Source of the DNA: Botrytis cinerea B05.10
Lineage: Eukaryota > Ascomycota > Leotiomycetes > Helotiales > Sclerotiniaceae
Assembly (NCBI RefSeq): GCF_000143535.2
Contig: NC_037327.1
Coordinates: 1-64,000 of the forward strand
Length of the DNA: 64,000 nt
Direction of reading: 5' to 3'
A program made the translations under genes and the position numbers. The notes below the pieces were generated by a model, which saw nothing but the letters and a program-made list of their open reading frames with translations, was not told the DNA's origin and made no database searches. Of the stretch, positions 36,077 through 50,732 are shown one piece after another (within the stretch, counting starts at the first letter, position 1; each line of letters opens with the position of its first letter).

Positions 36077-37518
36077 TAATATTCTTTTTTGTATTTTTGT
36101 TTTTGAAGGCTTTTTTGTTTGATTTTATAATTCCTTTGTTTTATTCTTTTGATCTTTGATTTATTATATTTAAATCCTTTTTGAAATATAAATTTGTTTC
36201 ATTTTTTATTAACTCATTATTTCTATATTTGGTTATTAGATTATAATATTGTATTGTTTTAATAGTTTCCTGAATGTAATTTGAGATTCTAGTTTGTTTT
36301 TGTTTGTTTTTTTTATTAATAATTTTTGTAATTATAGTAGTTTATAAAGTGATTCTTTTATAAAGCTTTTTTGTTTTCCTTATTTCTTTTTATTTTTTAA
36401 TATTTCCTTTTATTTTATAATAATTGTTTTACAAAATTTGTTTATTATATTGCAGCATTTCTTTTTCATTGATTTTCTAATACAAAATTATTGTTTTTAT
36501 TATATCAAATATTTATTTTTCAATTCGAAATATCTATATATTTCAAATATAAATTAAATATATATATATTATATTATATAAAATAATATTTATAATAAAA
36601 TATAGGAAATACTAATCTTTTCTAATTTTTTTATTTTATTTATTAATTTTTAGATTTCCTTATAATACAGATTCCTTTTTCCTTTATAATTACAATTCAG
36701 AATATTATTACAATTATAAATTTATTTAATAATTGAATTATTATTAATACTATTCTTTCTATATTTCCCTTAAATTTTATCAATATCAATTCGATTATAA
36801 TATATCAAAATCCTTAAAAATTAATTTAATATATTAAAGATTATATTAATTTATATAATAATATTATAACTCCTTATATTACTTTTATTAAACAACTTTA
36901 TAAAAAGATAATTAATAAATAGAATTATTTTAATAATCTTTTTTAATAGTATTGAAATTTATATAAGATTTCTTAATATTTTCTTTAGATATTATAAATC
37001 CTATTTGTTTTCATTATTATTAATATCAAAAGAAAAAGGATTATTCCTTTTTAAAAGGCAATTCTATTTCGAATTGATTTTTTGATATATAAGTTGTAAA
37101 TATAGAATATTTGATTTTATTGAAATATAAATTTCCAGATTTTGTTTAATATTGTTTTTGAGATTATTGATTTTCCTTATTCAAATAAATAAGACTTATA
37201 ATAATAATTCCCTTATAACTATAAAGATTCTCTCATTTTTTATAGATTAAAAGTATATTTGATCTTTAAATTAATTTAAATTAAAGATTTCTTTTTATAA
37301 TAAATATTAGATTTTCTTTAATCTTTTTTTTTTCATTTGATTGTTTCGAATTCTTTCCACTTTTGTTTCTAATTATACTATTTGAATATCTCTTATAAAT
37401 TTTTTAAATTCAAAAATGCTAGTAATTATATATTGTAATCTTTTGATTATTCTTATTATTGAATTAGATATTCTTTTTCTGATTTCTTTATTTTATATAT
37501 AATAATCCTTTTTATTTT

Positions 37519-37728
37519 CTATTCCTTTTCATTTTTCTTTTTTAATTTTAGATATTCCTTAATAGAATAATAATTTAAATTTATTTTTTTTATTATTTTG
37601 TATTTCTTTAATAATGAAATATAGAATATATTATATAATTTCTTATATAGATTTAAAAATTTTAATTGATATATATATTCTTTTTTGATATTCTTTATTC
37701 TGAATAATCTTATTATATAGAATTCCAA
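37519..37728 (-). pseudogene. Remnant of Ty3/gypsy polyprotein (post-integrase segment)
   Basis: A 69-codon open stretch inside the retrotransposon. The pattern Y-x-L-x(8)-hydrophobic/aromatic pair, then ISLLKKYK, fits the family's usual 'vFHvSlLkpY' segment with His and Val codons changed as RIP would change them. It is a piece of the former pol gene, not a gene in its own right. Confidence 0.55.
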
Positions 37729-40700
37729 TTTTCATTTTGTATTTTTTTCTTTTTGTATTTCCTTATTTTTGATTTGAATATTTTTTATTAAGAGTAATAC
37801 TCAATTGTTTATTACAAAATGTATTTGTTTATATTTTTTATTATAATATTTCTTCTAGTTTTATTATATTTTGTTTTATAAATTCATAAAATCATTTTGA
37901 AGCTTTTATAATTGTTATATTTTTTCTTTTATATTTAATATCTCTTTTATAAAATCTATAGTTTTATAATTCTATAATATTTTTGAATTATAGTTATAAT
38001 ATATAAAGAAAAATGAATATTTTAGATTTGAATATATTAAATTATTATATATAAATTCTATTATAATTAATTTTAGATTTCATTTTCCTTATTCCTTTTC
38101 AATATATACTTATAAATAATATTTCAATATTTGATTTTACTTTTTTATTTATTTATTTATTTGAAAATAAAAAGCTATACTGAAATATTTTTTTATTTTT
38201 ATATAAAAGCAAAAGATTAATCAAAAAGTATTAATAAAAACTATTCCTTTATTGAATACAATATCCTTAAATATTTCAAACTTTGAAAATACCTCAAACT
38301 ATAATCGAAATACTAATTCTATAATATTTAATATTTTATAATATAGAATATATTTTATTATTTTTATAAATCTATTTACAATTATTAAGATATTATTAAA
38401 AGATTGATTCTTATCTTCTTTATTTTTGATAAGTAATAGATTTATTATAAAATCTATTAATATTTCAAATTAAAACTAGATTGAATGTAATAAGTTTTCT
38501 AATTGTTTATATAGTTTATATTATTGTATTTTGTTATATTGATAGAAATTATATTTCTTTATATATTTTCTATATTCTTTTTATATTTTTTATTATATAT
38601 AATTTCGTTTCAATAATTCTATTGTTTTTTCTTTATCAAAATACTTTATAAATATATTATTATAATATAATTGAAAAAGCTTTACTTTTAATATAAAATT
38701 ATTAAATATTAGAATTCAATTATTCATATATAATATTTCATTTTTTAAATTACATTTCTTTTTTGAATTGATATTTACTTTAAACTTTATATATTCCAAA
38801 TTCATTTCCTAAATAACCTAAATGATTTCCAATAACAGCTTTGTTTTAATCTCATAAACAATTACAATTGCAATAATCATTCTAATTTAAACTCTTAGAA
38901 TAACTGATATACTTCTTATTAATAATTATAAATTATAATCAATAAAATTCTAATCCTTTTCATTCTCTTTCTTTTCTCAAATATTAAAACTAATTACAAT
39001 ATTAATCTACATTTATTCAAATAATATACTACTATTTGTAAACCCCCTAAACCCCAAACTTTTAATACAATCTATTATATAACTAACAATTAATCCCTCT
39101 AAAATATTACTAGAAATAATTTTAATAAACTTTATAAACTTCAATTCTTTATTAAAACCCTTTTCATAAATTTCTATTATTTTAATATATATTTCTTCTT
39201 TTATTTTCTTTTGAAATATAAAAAACCAAATAATATCTTTGTTTTTATTACTATTTATATAATCTAACTTTTTATTAAATCTATTTATAAAATTAATAAA
39301 TCCCTTCTAATAATAAATATTGAAATTATATTGAAATAAATATATTATATATTTAATTTATCTTTAATTCAATTATTAAATTAAAATAAAATATTTCAAA
39401 TTATTATAATTGATTATAACTTCAATATTGAATTGTATTCTTTTTAAATACCTTTTTTATTTTTTAAAACATTTTATAATAATTAAAAGCTTTTAATTAT
39501 AAATAATATATTAATATTTTATTGATTACATTTTCCTTAACCAGAATATTATTAAATATTAATACTTTTGCTTTTCATCTCTTTTAAAATCAAATTATTA
39601 AAATAATATCTTTTCCAAAACTTTTTTAAAAGTATCGGTTTTTATTTTGTATATTAAATTAAAATTAAAATATTGAAGTATTGATACTTTTTGAAATCTC
39701 TTTTTTAATATTAAAAAATTAACCAATCTTTATACTATTATATTGAATAATTCGGATTTCTTTTTTTATTTTATTTTTATTAATATATTGATAAGTTTAG
39801 AGATTATTTAGAAATATTGATATATAAATTTTCAATAGAAATTAACAAATCTCAAGAATATTTAGATTTCTTAAAAGGATTTGGATTTTAATTATTTGGA
39901 AATAATTTATATTTATTTTGAATTTGTTATTATTTTATTTATTATAATAATAAATCTTAGAAATTTTGTTTTTATTATATTAAATTTATATTTATTTAAT
40001 TTAATAAATAATTTATATTGTTAAAGCTTTTTCAATATTTTTTTAATATATTTATAATAATCTTTTTTATTTTTGAAATATATTAGAATATTATTTAAAT
40101 ATATTATTATAAAGTTATTCAATAGTTTAAATAAGATTTGATTAATATATAATTGAAATATAGTTGAGGTATTGATTAATTTGAATAATATTATATAATA
40201 TTTGAATAATCTATATTGTATTTTAAAAATTGTTTTCTATTTATTTTTAGGTTTGATTTGAATATAATAATATATATCTTTAATATTAAATTTAATAAAA
40301 ACCTTTGTATGTATTAATTGATTTAATATTTTATTAATTAATAATAATAAATATCAATTTTTTATTATTATTTTATTTAAATTTTTATAATTTATATATA
40401 ATTTAAGAAATCTGTTTTTTTTAAATATAAATAAGATTAGGATTTTTATTGAATTAATTAAATATTAGATTTATTCCTTTTCTAATATTATTTCTAAATA
40501 TTTTTATAATATTATTAATTAAGATTTAAACAAATTATATAATAATAAAAACAATGATTTTTTAATTATTTCAATTTTATAAAAGAATTCTTTTATTTCA
40601 ATTAATATATTAGTTTTTATATTATTAAATATATTTATAAATTTCTAATACTTTTTTGAAACCTTTATAATTATATTTTCAATTAAATGAATTCGATTTT

Positions 40701-42415
40701 TCTAATTATATTAATATTATATTTAATTTTATAAATAATTATATTCAAAAATAAATCGAATATATATTTGATTTTTTTTTAATAGTTTTATTATTATTAT
40801 TATCAATTTATTATTTAATTTTTTAATTATTATTCTATCAAACTTTTCTATAATTAAAATTTCAATATTAAATGTTTTCAAATCTTTTTTATAATTTTAT
40901 CAACTCTTTTTTCAATCATACATTCCCTTTTTTATTTATTATAAAAAAGATAATCCTAGAATAAGCCTTTATTCATTATAATAATATTTATAAAAAATTA
41001 TTTGAAATTCTTTTACTATTTTTAATAAATCAAAGATTTTTATAAATATTAAATATTCTTTTTGAATAAATATTTCTTTTTTAATAATTTCTTTTACTTT
41101 ATATAATCTATTCCTAATATCTTATAAATTGTATTATCTAATTATTAATTTATTGATTATATTTAAATTGATTAAAAAATCGATTATTCTTTATTCTCTA
41201 TATTATATTATATAATCATTATTATAAATCTAATATTTGATTATTATCTATTATATATTTGAATTAATAATATCAATATTATTTATTAATCCAATCTATT
41301 TTTTAATCTTTTTATAATTCAATTATAATTCATTATTTCTATAGTATTGATTTGTTTTTTATTTGAATATATATCCTTTATAACAATATATTTCTTTTTT
41401 TTGTATAAAAAATAAATTAGATTTTTTTTAAAATTAGATTGAGTATTCCTAAAACTAATCACATTTTTGATATATATTATTTTTAAATTGAATATTATTC
41501 TAAATTGTATATTGATATTAATTGATATTATTCAATCTTTTTAATTCCTTATTATACTATTTCATTCTATATTATTATAATAGTTTTTTTAATTATATTC
41601 GAATTGATTTATTATAACAATTGCTTCTTTTATTATAATAGAAATTATAATAATTTCAATAAATTTATTCCTTAAAGATATTTTTAATTCTTATATGAAT
41701 TTATCTATACAGATTTCTTTCGAGATATTTTTCAATTTATTTTTGTATTTAATTAAAGTGGCTATATATTCTTGAATATTTCTAATCTTTTATTGCAATT
41801 CAAATTATTTGAATAAGGTTTTTCAATATCTTATTTGAAAGGTTTGTATTAAATTGTATAAGAATGTAATGAATTTTCTTTAAATCAATTCCTACAATAA
41901 TATTTTTGTATTTATTTAGTATTTAATTGGGATTCTTTTTAAGAATATAATAGTTTAAAATATTTGATGTAATTCTTTTTTATATATTAATAATATAATC
42001 TTGAAGATGTTTTTATATTCCTTTATAAATTTGTAAAGCTTTTTTATTGATTTTTTGTAATACTTTTTGGATACTATAGGTTTTTTATTTCTTTTTTGAT
42101 TTGTTATTTCCTTTTTCTTTTTTTTATCTTTTTCTTAATTTAGCTTTAAGTTATAAATCGAAGATAGGCTGTAAATAATCTATTTTCAATTTACTTTCTT
42201 CTTTCTGTTTAAAATATATATAATTTATTCTAATTCTTTCTTTTGTTTTTTCAACTTTTGGAGTTTATTTTCTTTTTTGTTTAACCCTAATCCTTTAGAT
42301 TCTATTATTTAAAATATTCGGAGATTTTCTGATAGCAATAATAGTATATTTGAAGTATTGTTTTTATTTAATATATTAACTATCTCCTTTTCCAAAGTAA
42401 ATGATATAATTAGTT

Positions 42416-42762
42416 TATTAGGATTTTATAATAGGGAATATATCAAATAGATTTTTAATAAAGGATAAGAGTTTCAGGTAATTAAATATATTCCAATTCA
42501 ATTAAAAACTAATTATATACCCTAATTAAATCTGGGTATATATTAGATTTTATATAATTGTTTATTTATACTAATTCCTTTTTATTAATCAATTTAATAA
42601 TACTTCGATTTCTTAATATTATATTATTGATATTTAACTTTTCAAACCAAGTTTGTAACTTTTTTGGATAAGAATTCTATACTTACTTAAGCTGTAGATC
42701 CTTGGCCCTCGTTCCGGGCTGGTCCGGGCTCGTCCCGGCTTAGTAATCGTGTCCCCGTGACA
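42416..42762 (-). repeat. LTR, right copy (5' LTR by the inferred orientation)
   Basis: 347 bases. Its right third is GC-rich and apparently little mutated (GGCCCTCGTTCCGGGCTGGT and on), ending GTCCCCGTGACA. Its left start (TATTAGGATTTTATAATAGG) is a mutated version of the TGTCAGGGTTCTGTAATAGG seen in the other copy. Confidence 0.9.
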
Positions 42763-45700
42763 AAATTAGTCTATAGTATATATATTATTTAATTGTATTT
42801 AATTTGGAAAAGTAATAGTCTTATTAACAATTTGAAAATATAATATTTTATTATTTTTATTAAAGAATTTATTTTTGTTTATATTTCGAATAAAAATAAA
42901 TCTTTTATATTAACAAAATCAATTTCAAATTTATATGAAAGTTTTTTATATAATTCAATTGATATACTTTAAATAATTGATTTTATCGATTCTATTTTAT
43001 TTAAATTTCTATAATATTATTTATTAAATACAAAATATTTATTAGAATTTATAAAATGATATTTTTAATTTAAAATATAATCTATTTTTAAATTTAATTT
43101 TTTTTTTTTGAAATATATTGATAATTTTATAAAGATTTCTATATTTATTAGCTTATTATTTAAAAAAAGAGTTTCAATATTTATATTATTAATCTGTCAA
43201 TTTTTTATTATAACTTTAATTAACAAAATGTATAATATCAAGTATTTTATTATATGAATAAATATTTTTTGAAGATATGCTTTAATAATTCATTTTATTT
43301 CTCTTTTAATTGATCTATCAAATCTATCTATTTTATTTTTCAGAATATATTTATTATTCAATAGCTTTTTACTTACAAATACAATTTAATTTATAATCTC
43401 AAAAATATCATTATTCTTTGAACTCTATAATTCATTTCTATTTAAATTTAAATATCCCCTTATATAATATTTTTGAATTCTATTGATTTTTCAAATATCA
43501 AATTAGAATTACCAATTAGAAAGTTTTCAGGATATAAAAAACAATATATAATATAGTTATATATTAGATAATCTAATTATTGAAAATACTTTCAATCAAT
43601 TTTTACAATTTTTGTTTAATATATTTTGAATTGAAATAGTTATAAAAATAAATCTGACTTTTGAAATTTCTATAATTATTTATATTCTTTATATTAATTC
43701 AATTATTTATAATTATTGATATTACAATATCTATAAAAAATAAATTATAATATATTATTTATTTTGGGGTTTGAATTATTTATTGTTTGTTAATATATAT
43801 TTTTTGTATATTCTTTTATATTTATTATATATTTCTTTTTGTAATATTGTTTTTATTATTTCAAATATATCTGAAGATGTTTTAATTTTAAAATCTTTGA
43901 AGAAGTATTTATATTTATTAAAATTAATATTTACTATTTTGATTATAATTTTAATATAAAAATTGAAAAAGTAATATATACTTTTCCTTTTTATTTTAGT
44001 TATAATATATTATTTTTTAAATATTTTAAATTCAAATATCTTATAATCAAATTTATTTATCGAAAGTTTATTATTTATACTTTATAATTAAACATTCTTA
44101 GCTTTTTAAAGTCAAATTTTCTCTTACATATAACTTTATATGAAATGATTACTTTTAAAAATATCCCCACTTTTCCAAAAAAAAAAAGAAACTTAATAAA
44201 TAATTTGTCTTTAAAATATATAATATTTTTAATAATAGATTTCTATATATTAAATTCGACATTTGATTTATTTAATAATATTTTTAATATAATACTAATA
44301 CTCTAAATCTTTTTTTAAAAAAAGTTATCTATCAACTACTTTTTAAAATATAAAAACTTAAATATTAATTCTTTTTTTTCAAACTTTTACTTACAATCTT
44401 ATTTTGAATTCTTCTTTACTATTATTTGTTTCAATAATAATAATTTAATCCATATTATTTCTATTATATTACTAATAATTATAAAGCAATACTTGCTTTT
44501 ATTTTTAAAAAGATTTTATATATTCGATAAACTTATATATAATCGATATAGTTTTATAAACATATAAGTATTATATACTTATTGAATTTTTTTATTATTC
44601 TATAAGACAAGATTCGTATTTTTGTATTATTAATAGTTCTTTTTCTTTTTATATATCTTAAGTTATTTGAAATTCTATTAGATTTATTTATTTAATGTTA
44701 ATTAAAATAACCTAATTATTGATATATAATTTCTAATTTATTATTATTTTATCGATCTCTTTTGTTTTAAAGTTTGTATTAATTATATATATTTGTTGAA
44801 TAAGTAGTTATTAAATAATATAACTGTTATTAAATTATTTTATGATCATTTCGAGTTTATTATTTTTTTAATAAGATATTGAGTTCCTATCAAAAATTAT
44901 TTTTTGATTTGTTTTAGTAAGTGTTTTATTAAGAATAAATTGAAAATATTGAGATTCTTTAATATATTAGATAACTTTCAATATAAAATTAATAAAAATT
45001 ATTTTAAATATTATATTGTATTTGTAATATAAATTTAATTTACTCTTTTAACTTTTTGAAATGAAATTTAATAAGTAATATTAATATAACTTTTAATAAA
45101 GTTAATAAAATAATAAAACGATTCTGAATTTTAATATATATTTAATTATAGTTTCTTAATAATAATTAAAAGATTCTTCTTTAAATCATTTTGTTTTAAA
45201 TCAAATGAATTTTATTTTATAGTTTATATAATTGAAAGATTTAATACATTCAATAATTGTTTTATAAATTATAATTGAATTAAAAATAGATTATTTCTAT
45301 AAGTCTTTAATTGTTATTAATTTCTATAATATTAAATATAGATTATATTCAATCTTTTTCAAATAAAGATATATCGTTATTAGATTATATTATATTATAT
45401 AATTAAAAATAATTCGAGTTTTTATGAAGATAAATTAAAGTAATATAATGTAAAATGAAGATATATTTCACAAATTTTTATATTTATATTTTATAAATCT
45501 TTATAGTTTTGAAATATAAAATAAGTTTATTCTTTTATCATTTTTAAAAAAAAAATGTTATTTATAGCTTATTATTAATTTTAATATATTAAGAAAAAAC
45601 TAAATTTTTTTTAAAAAAAAACTTTGAATTATAACAATAAAAGATCTATAAATCCCGGAATTCTTTCAAATCTAAATTTTTTTTATTCTTTAAAAGATTA

Positions 45701-46571
45701 TAAAAATTAAATTTTAATTATTAAATAAAAGTTTATTATAAAATATAAAATAAATTTATTAATATTTTGAAATTATTAAATCTAATGTTTATATTGTAAA
45801 TGGTTTAATTTTATGATATATTATAATTTATAAATTCAAAGATTATTGAATTTAATATGTAATATTAAAAACTTTATTTATTTTAAATAAATATAAATAT
45901 TACTAAAGAATATAATTGAAAAAGATTTTAGTTAATTATTAAAAAAATATCTTATATAATATAATAAAACGATTAGAAATTCAACCTTTCTTTTTCGTTT
46001 TTAAAAATAAATAAATTTAAAAAGGATTAATTATATTGTTTATATAAGAATTAAAAACTAATTTTTAAAATTCCTAAGTTCTTTTAATAATACAAAAGTT
46101 CAAAATGAGTGATTTGAATGGAATATTATTAATTGAGTAATATATTTCAAAGTTCATTTTGATTTTTCAGATCTTTAATATTTAAAATTTCTATAATTAC
46201 ATTTATTATTTGAATTTGTATAGAAATAGACTCTATGATATTATATGATAATCTTTAATTAAATTAAATAATAATGAAAAATCTATTTTTCAAATATATT
46301 ACATAATAATAATATATTAATAGTTATCTTTTAATAAAAAAATATTTAATTAAAATTGAAGTACTTTTATAATATCAAAGTCTATTTATTTTACTATTTA
46401 TTTTTATATAAAATTTATTAAAGATATTAGTTTTTATTATAGAGATATATAATATTATTATTGTAAAGAAATTTAATATAATATAGATTATAAAGATTAA
46501 TTGAAAATTTTGTTATTAGAATTATAAAAACAATATTATAAGAATATATCTTTATATTCTATATTATATCC
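42763..46571. other. AT-rich DNA without genes
   Basis: About 3.8 kb of extremely AT-rich sequence. The longest frames are Ile/Leu/Phe/Tyr-rich chance ORFs. No terminal repeats were recognised. Confidence 0.7.
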
Positions 46572-47647
46572 CTATTCTTCAAAATCGATATATTTGAATT
46601 CAATATCTTCTTCATTAATACTAACTTCTCCACTATATTCTTTACTATCAGTTACAATTCTATCTTTTTGTTATTCAACAGCAAATTTCTTTTCATTTCC
46701 CATTTTACTTTCTTTTAGAGCTTCACTATTGCTATATTCCTTGTCGGCTTTGTCTGCACTGGCATTATCGTTATTGAATTTGATCTAACCCAGCGATTTC
46801 GTCGCGCACATTGCATCCGCAGTATTGTTGACGTCTTTTTTACCTGATTGTAAGACGGCTTCCTTGACCTCATATTTAGATGCAAAAATTAGCGAATCTA
46901 GAAGCACAGTTTGAGAACCCAAGTACCCAGTCCATTTCTTTGCTACCTAAGCTTGTATTTGGGTTCGTTCTCGCGCGCTCTAATAACTGACTTGTCTGAT
47001 ACAGCCTTTTCCCTTTTTCTTTTAATTTGAAAGTTGCGACGATTCCATTCTGGAGCAAATACTTAGGATCTACCCTAGTAGAATCTACTCCGTAGTCCAT
47101 ACCAAATATCCTCATGTGATAAAAGAATAACCCGTTATCAATTTCCTAGCCAGCATCTTTGATGATTCTTGCGGCACTGCATGAAAAGGCTTGCATTTCC
47201 TAACAGATTCCCCCATCGCAATTTTCTCCTCCGGCTGCGGTGTGTTAGGGCAACCTTCGACGCTAGCTCTCCCGTTACTACTTGCAGTCATCCCGCTTCT
47301 GCGGACCCAGTATCCACGAAAAAGATAATTCCGTTTTCTCCTTGAAGCACAATGCGTTTGTGAATTCCTCGGCTTGAGATTCTCCATTGCTTGTATTGAT
47401 CCCGCCTCCGTTGACCCAATCCCTATGGAAGAGAAAGTGCCAAGGTATTAATGGCTTCAAACACTCTCACAGATTCTGTGGAAGTACCCGCTTGAAGTGT
47501 CGGGAGACGTGATGCTTGGTGATCGATCTCGAGCTTTGCATAATAAGGATTTAGAACAAGCGTGAGATAACCTTGACAGAAACGTTCAAAGTCGTTGCTT
47601 CGGTCTCGAAGATGACGAAGAAATAGCAGGGAATTCCGAAATCGCAA
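46572..47647 (-). pseudogene. Decayed gene of unknown function with Gln-to-stop changes and frameshifts
   Basis: The minus strand reads NDFERFCQGYLTLVLNPYYA, KLEIDHQASRLPTLQAGTST, then ESVRVFEAINTLALSLP from about 47647 to 47427. After a frame change it continues DWVNGGGINTSNGESQAEEF and ELSFSWILGPQKRDDCK. Six TAG/TAA codons then break one frame that still reads HTAAGGENCDGGIC, EMQAFSCSAARIIKDAG and EIDNGLFFYHMRIFGMDYGV. Another frame change near 46880-47000 leads to ASKYEVKEAVLQSGKKDVNN, SADKADKEYSNSEALKESKM and an acidic end, INEEDIEFKYIDFEE, at 46572. The in-frame stops are TAG or TAA, each one C-to-T step from CAG or CAA. About 350 residues were probably encoded. I do not recognise the family, and the exact frameshift sites are uncertain. 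Confidence 0.6.
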
Positions 47648-50600
47648 ATTGACATCTAATCAGCAATATTATTTACATTGTTGAATGGATGCTTGTTTAT
47701 ATGATCTTCCATCTTTCCTCACTCCCTGAAATGGACGTCTGAGCTATTGCATCAGGATAGGAGATTGAGGGTTTCTTGGATTCGAGATAATGGAATAAGA
47801 GCTATCAAAAATTATCTCGCAGATTATCTTAGAAAAAGATAAAACATCGAGATCGATATCACTCTTCATTTTTATTATGCTCATTCCTATTTTAATAAAG
47901 ATCTTTCATTTGTTCAATATAGTTTCTATACTTTTACATTATATTATAACTCTGAATCGAATAATTATATCATAAACAGATTTTCAAGATTGACATAGTT
48001 TTTTCTTTCGAATTCCTCGGAAACTAATTTAATTTGTTATAGAGCATACTATAATAAAGATATTCCGTAATAAATTAAACTTATTATAAAATAAACTAGA
48101 ATATTATTTAATAAATTATATTTGAATATATTCTAAAATATAATTTAACAAATTGAAATCAAAATACTATATAATAAACTTAGAATATACAAATTCATTA
48201 TATAATAAATTATAATATATATATAAACAAAATGCATTTGGATTTATTATTCTGAGATTATAATCGTAGTATTTTCTTATAGTAAATTGTATGCAAATAG
48301 GCCTAGAGCTTATTTATTATTATGTATCGTTTATGTAAATTGATTGATTTAATTAATTTAAAGTAAATCCATTGAATTGATTAATTCGATTCATTTTTAA
48401 TGAAATTGATAAATCTAGTGAACCTAATGAATCTAATGAAATTAGTAAAATTAAAAAACTTTAAAAAATAAATGAAGATAGTGAAAGGGGTGATTTTATT
48501 AATTTAATATATCTAATATATTTAGTTAATTCATTTTAGTTAACTTAATTGATTATATCAAATTGATTAAATTAACTATATAAATCATTTTGAAAATACT
48601 TTGAAAATATTAATATACTATTACTTACTTTTATAAATAAATAGAAACTTTTCAACCTTATTATCACTTTCATTCTTATCTTTATTTTTATTTTTATTCT
48701 CATCCTCATTCTCACCATATTCTCATTCTCATTCTCACCCTCATTCTTATCTTCATTTTTATTTTCATTTTTACTCTTTTCTTTCTCATTTATATAAAAA
48801 CTATTTCAATATATATTACTAAACTAATAAAATATTTATAATCAAAATTATTGTTTACATAATAATAAATAAAATATTTCTATTTATTTTTAAAACAAGT
48901 ATATCTATTTAAATAATATTTTACTTTACAATTATAAAGAATAAACAATAATAATAATAAAAGGATTACAAATTTAATAAAAAATAAAATTAAAAATGGG
49001 ATAATTAATAAAATAATTAAATTTCTATATTAATAAAGAAATTTAATATAAAGATTTGAAAGATTATTAGTTTTTTCATTATTATTAATATAATTTAATT
49101 CTTTTTTTTTATAAATTCTATTAAAAATACTTTTTTTTAAAAAAAAGTAAATAATAATTAAAAACAATTTTTTTGAAATATAATATTTCAATTTCAAATA
49201 TATAGTAAAAATAAGACGAAATGATTAAAATATTTTGAAAGTTAAAAATAATAAATGTTTTAATAAAATATTATATAATATATTCATAATAATAGTAAGA
49301 GTATTAAAAGATTATATTATTGAAGTATTATTAATAGTTAAGATCATATTAGTAAAATAAAATTAAAACACTATTAATTATTTATATTTAAATCTAAAGT
49401 ATTTTCTATCAAAAAAATCCCTGTTATATTCAATATTTCTATCTATTAATTTTCTTTCAGAATTCAATTATTCTAGTATTAATATTCTGTAAATATAATC
49501 TTTCAAAAATAAATTGTAATTTAAAAATAATATTATTTATTTTTAAATGTTATAACTTTCAATAAAACTTTAATTTATTCTTTAATATAATTATAAACCT
49601 TTCATATTATTAATTTTAATTTTATTATTTTATTATTTTACTTGATATAATTTTGAATTTGAAATATTTAACATACATTATTAATCAATTTATTCTTATA
49701 TTTATATAACAAAATAAAAATAGTATTTAAAAAACAATAAATTTAATATAATAGAAATATTCAAATAAAAGAAATGAAATAAATAGAAACAAACCTTTAA
49801 ATTCCTTTTTATTATTATATCATAAAATTTATTAAATAACTTACAATTTCTTTAATACATTTACTTTTAAAAAAATGAGATTAAATATTTTTATTATATT
49901 AATCTTTAATAAAACAAATCTATATTTATTTATTTATTTATTATAAAAAAATGTTTTCAATTAATAAAATCAATTTATATACATTTTCAAATTTTAAATA
50001 TTATAATTAATTAATTAAAAATTCAAACTTTCTTAAAAACATAATACCAACAATTTATAACTATTTATTTATACTTATTATTCAAAATATTATAGAATTA
50101 ATAATAAAATTTTATTCCATTATAATAATTTAAATATAAGTAAATAGTTTTGATAAAATGAAAAGCCTTTCTATTATTAAAAATAAAATAATAAAAAAGA
50201 TTTCTATTACTCTTTAAAAAGATTAATTGTTTTTGAAAATATGTTTCGAAAAAAGTTGAGTTTTTAATATTATATAGTATTTGATTGTTAATTTTCAAAT
50301 AAGGATTATAAAGAAATTAAATAGTTTTATATTATTTATATATAATAAAACAATCTTTTGATTTATATAAAAAATTATTAATCTTTTTATTAAAATTAAA
50401 AATAATATTTGATAAAAAACATTTCGTTTTAATTGATACAACTATTTTAATATTCAATTAAAAAGCCATTTCAAATAATTTCTGAAAATATATATAATAA
50501 ATAAAAAACAGTTGAATAAATTGAAATTGAAATTTTATATAAAATAGGTGAAATTGTAATATGATAAATAATAAAAGCTATTATAAAATGAATTAATTTA

Positions 50601-50732
50601 TTTTGAAATAGGTTTACATTTTTATAAATTAATTTATTATATAATACCCTAGAATATATTGAAATCTAATTTATTAAATAATGTTTTAGTACATTTTTAA
50701 TAATAAGCTTAGTTTATTACGGAATATTCATA
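47648..50732. other. Short GC-normal flank then AT-rich DNA
   Basis: 47648-47870 is the GC-normal upstream flank of the decayed gene. The rest is AT-rich, with a pyrimidine-rich CATTCTCATTCTCA-type repeat at about 48690-48780. No gene supported. Confidence 0.6.

Larger units (their letters stand above)
35730..42762 (-). mobile_element. RIP-mutated Ty3/gypsy-type LTR retrotransposon with intact 5 bp target duplication
   Basis: Two 347-base direct repeats (35730-36076 and 42416-42762) bound 6.3 kb of extremely AT-rich DNA. The left copy starts TGTCAGGG and the right copy ends CCCCGTGACA, giving TG...CA LTR ends. The element is flanked by AAATT on both sides (35725-35729 and 42763-42767), a perfect 5-base duplication. 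On the minus strand near 37520-37728 a frame reads YQLKFLNLYKKLYNIFYISL then LKKYK, a mutated form of the conserved segment after the integrase of chromovirus-type Ty3/gypsy elements. This places the 3' end at the left. Gag, protease, RT and RNase H are not readable after mutation. Confidence 0.88.
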
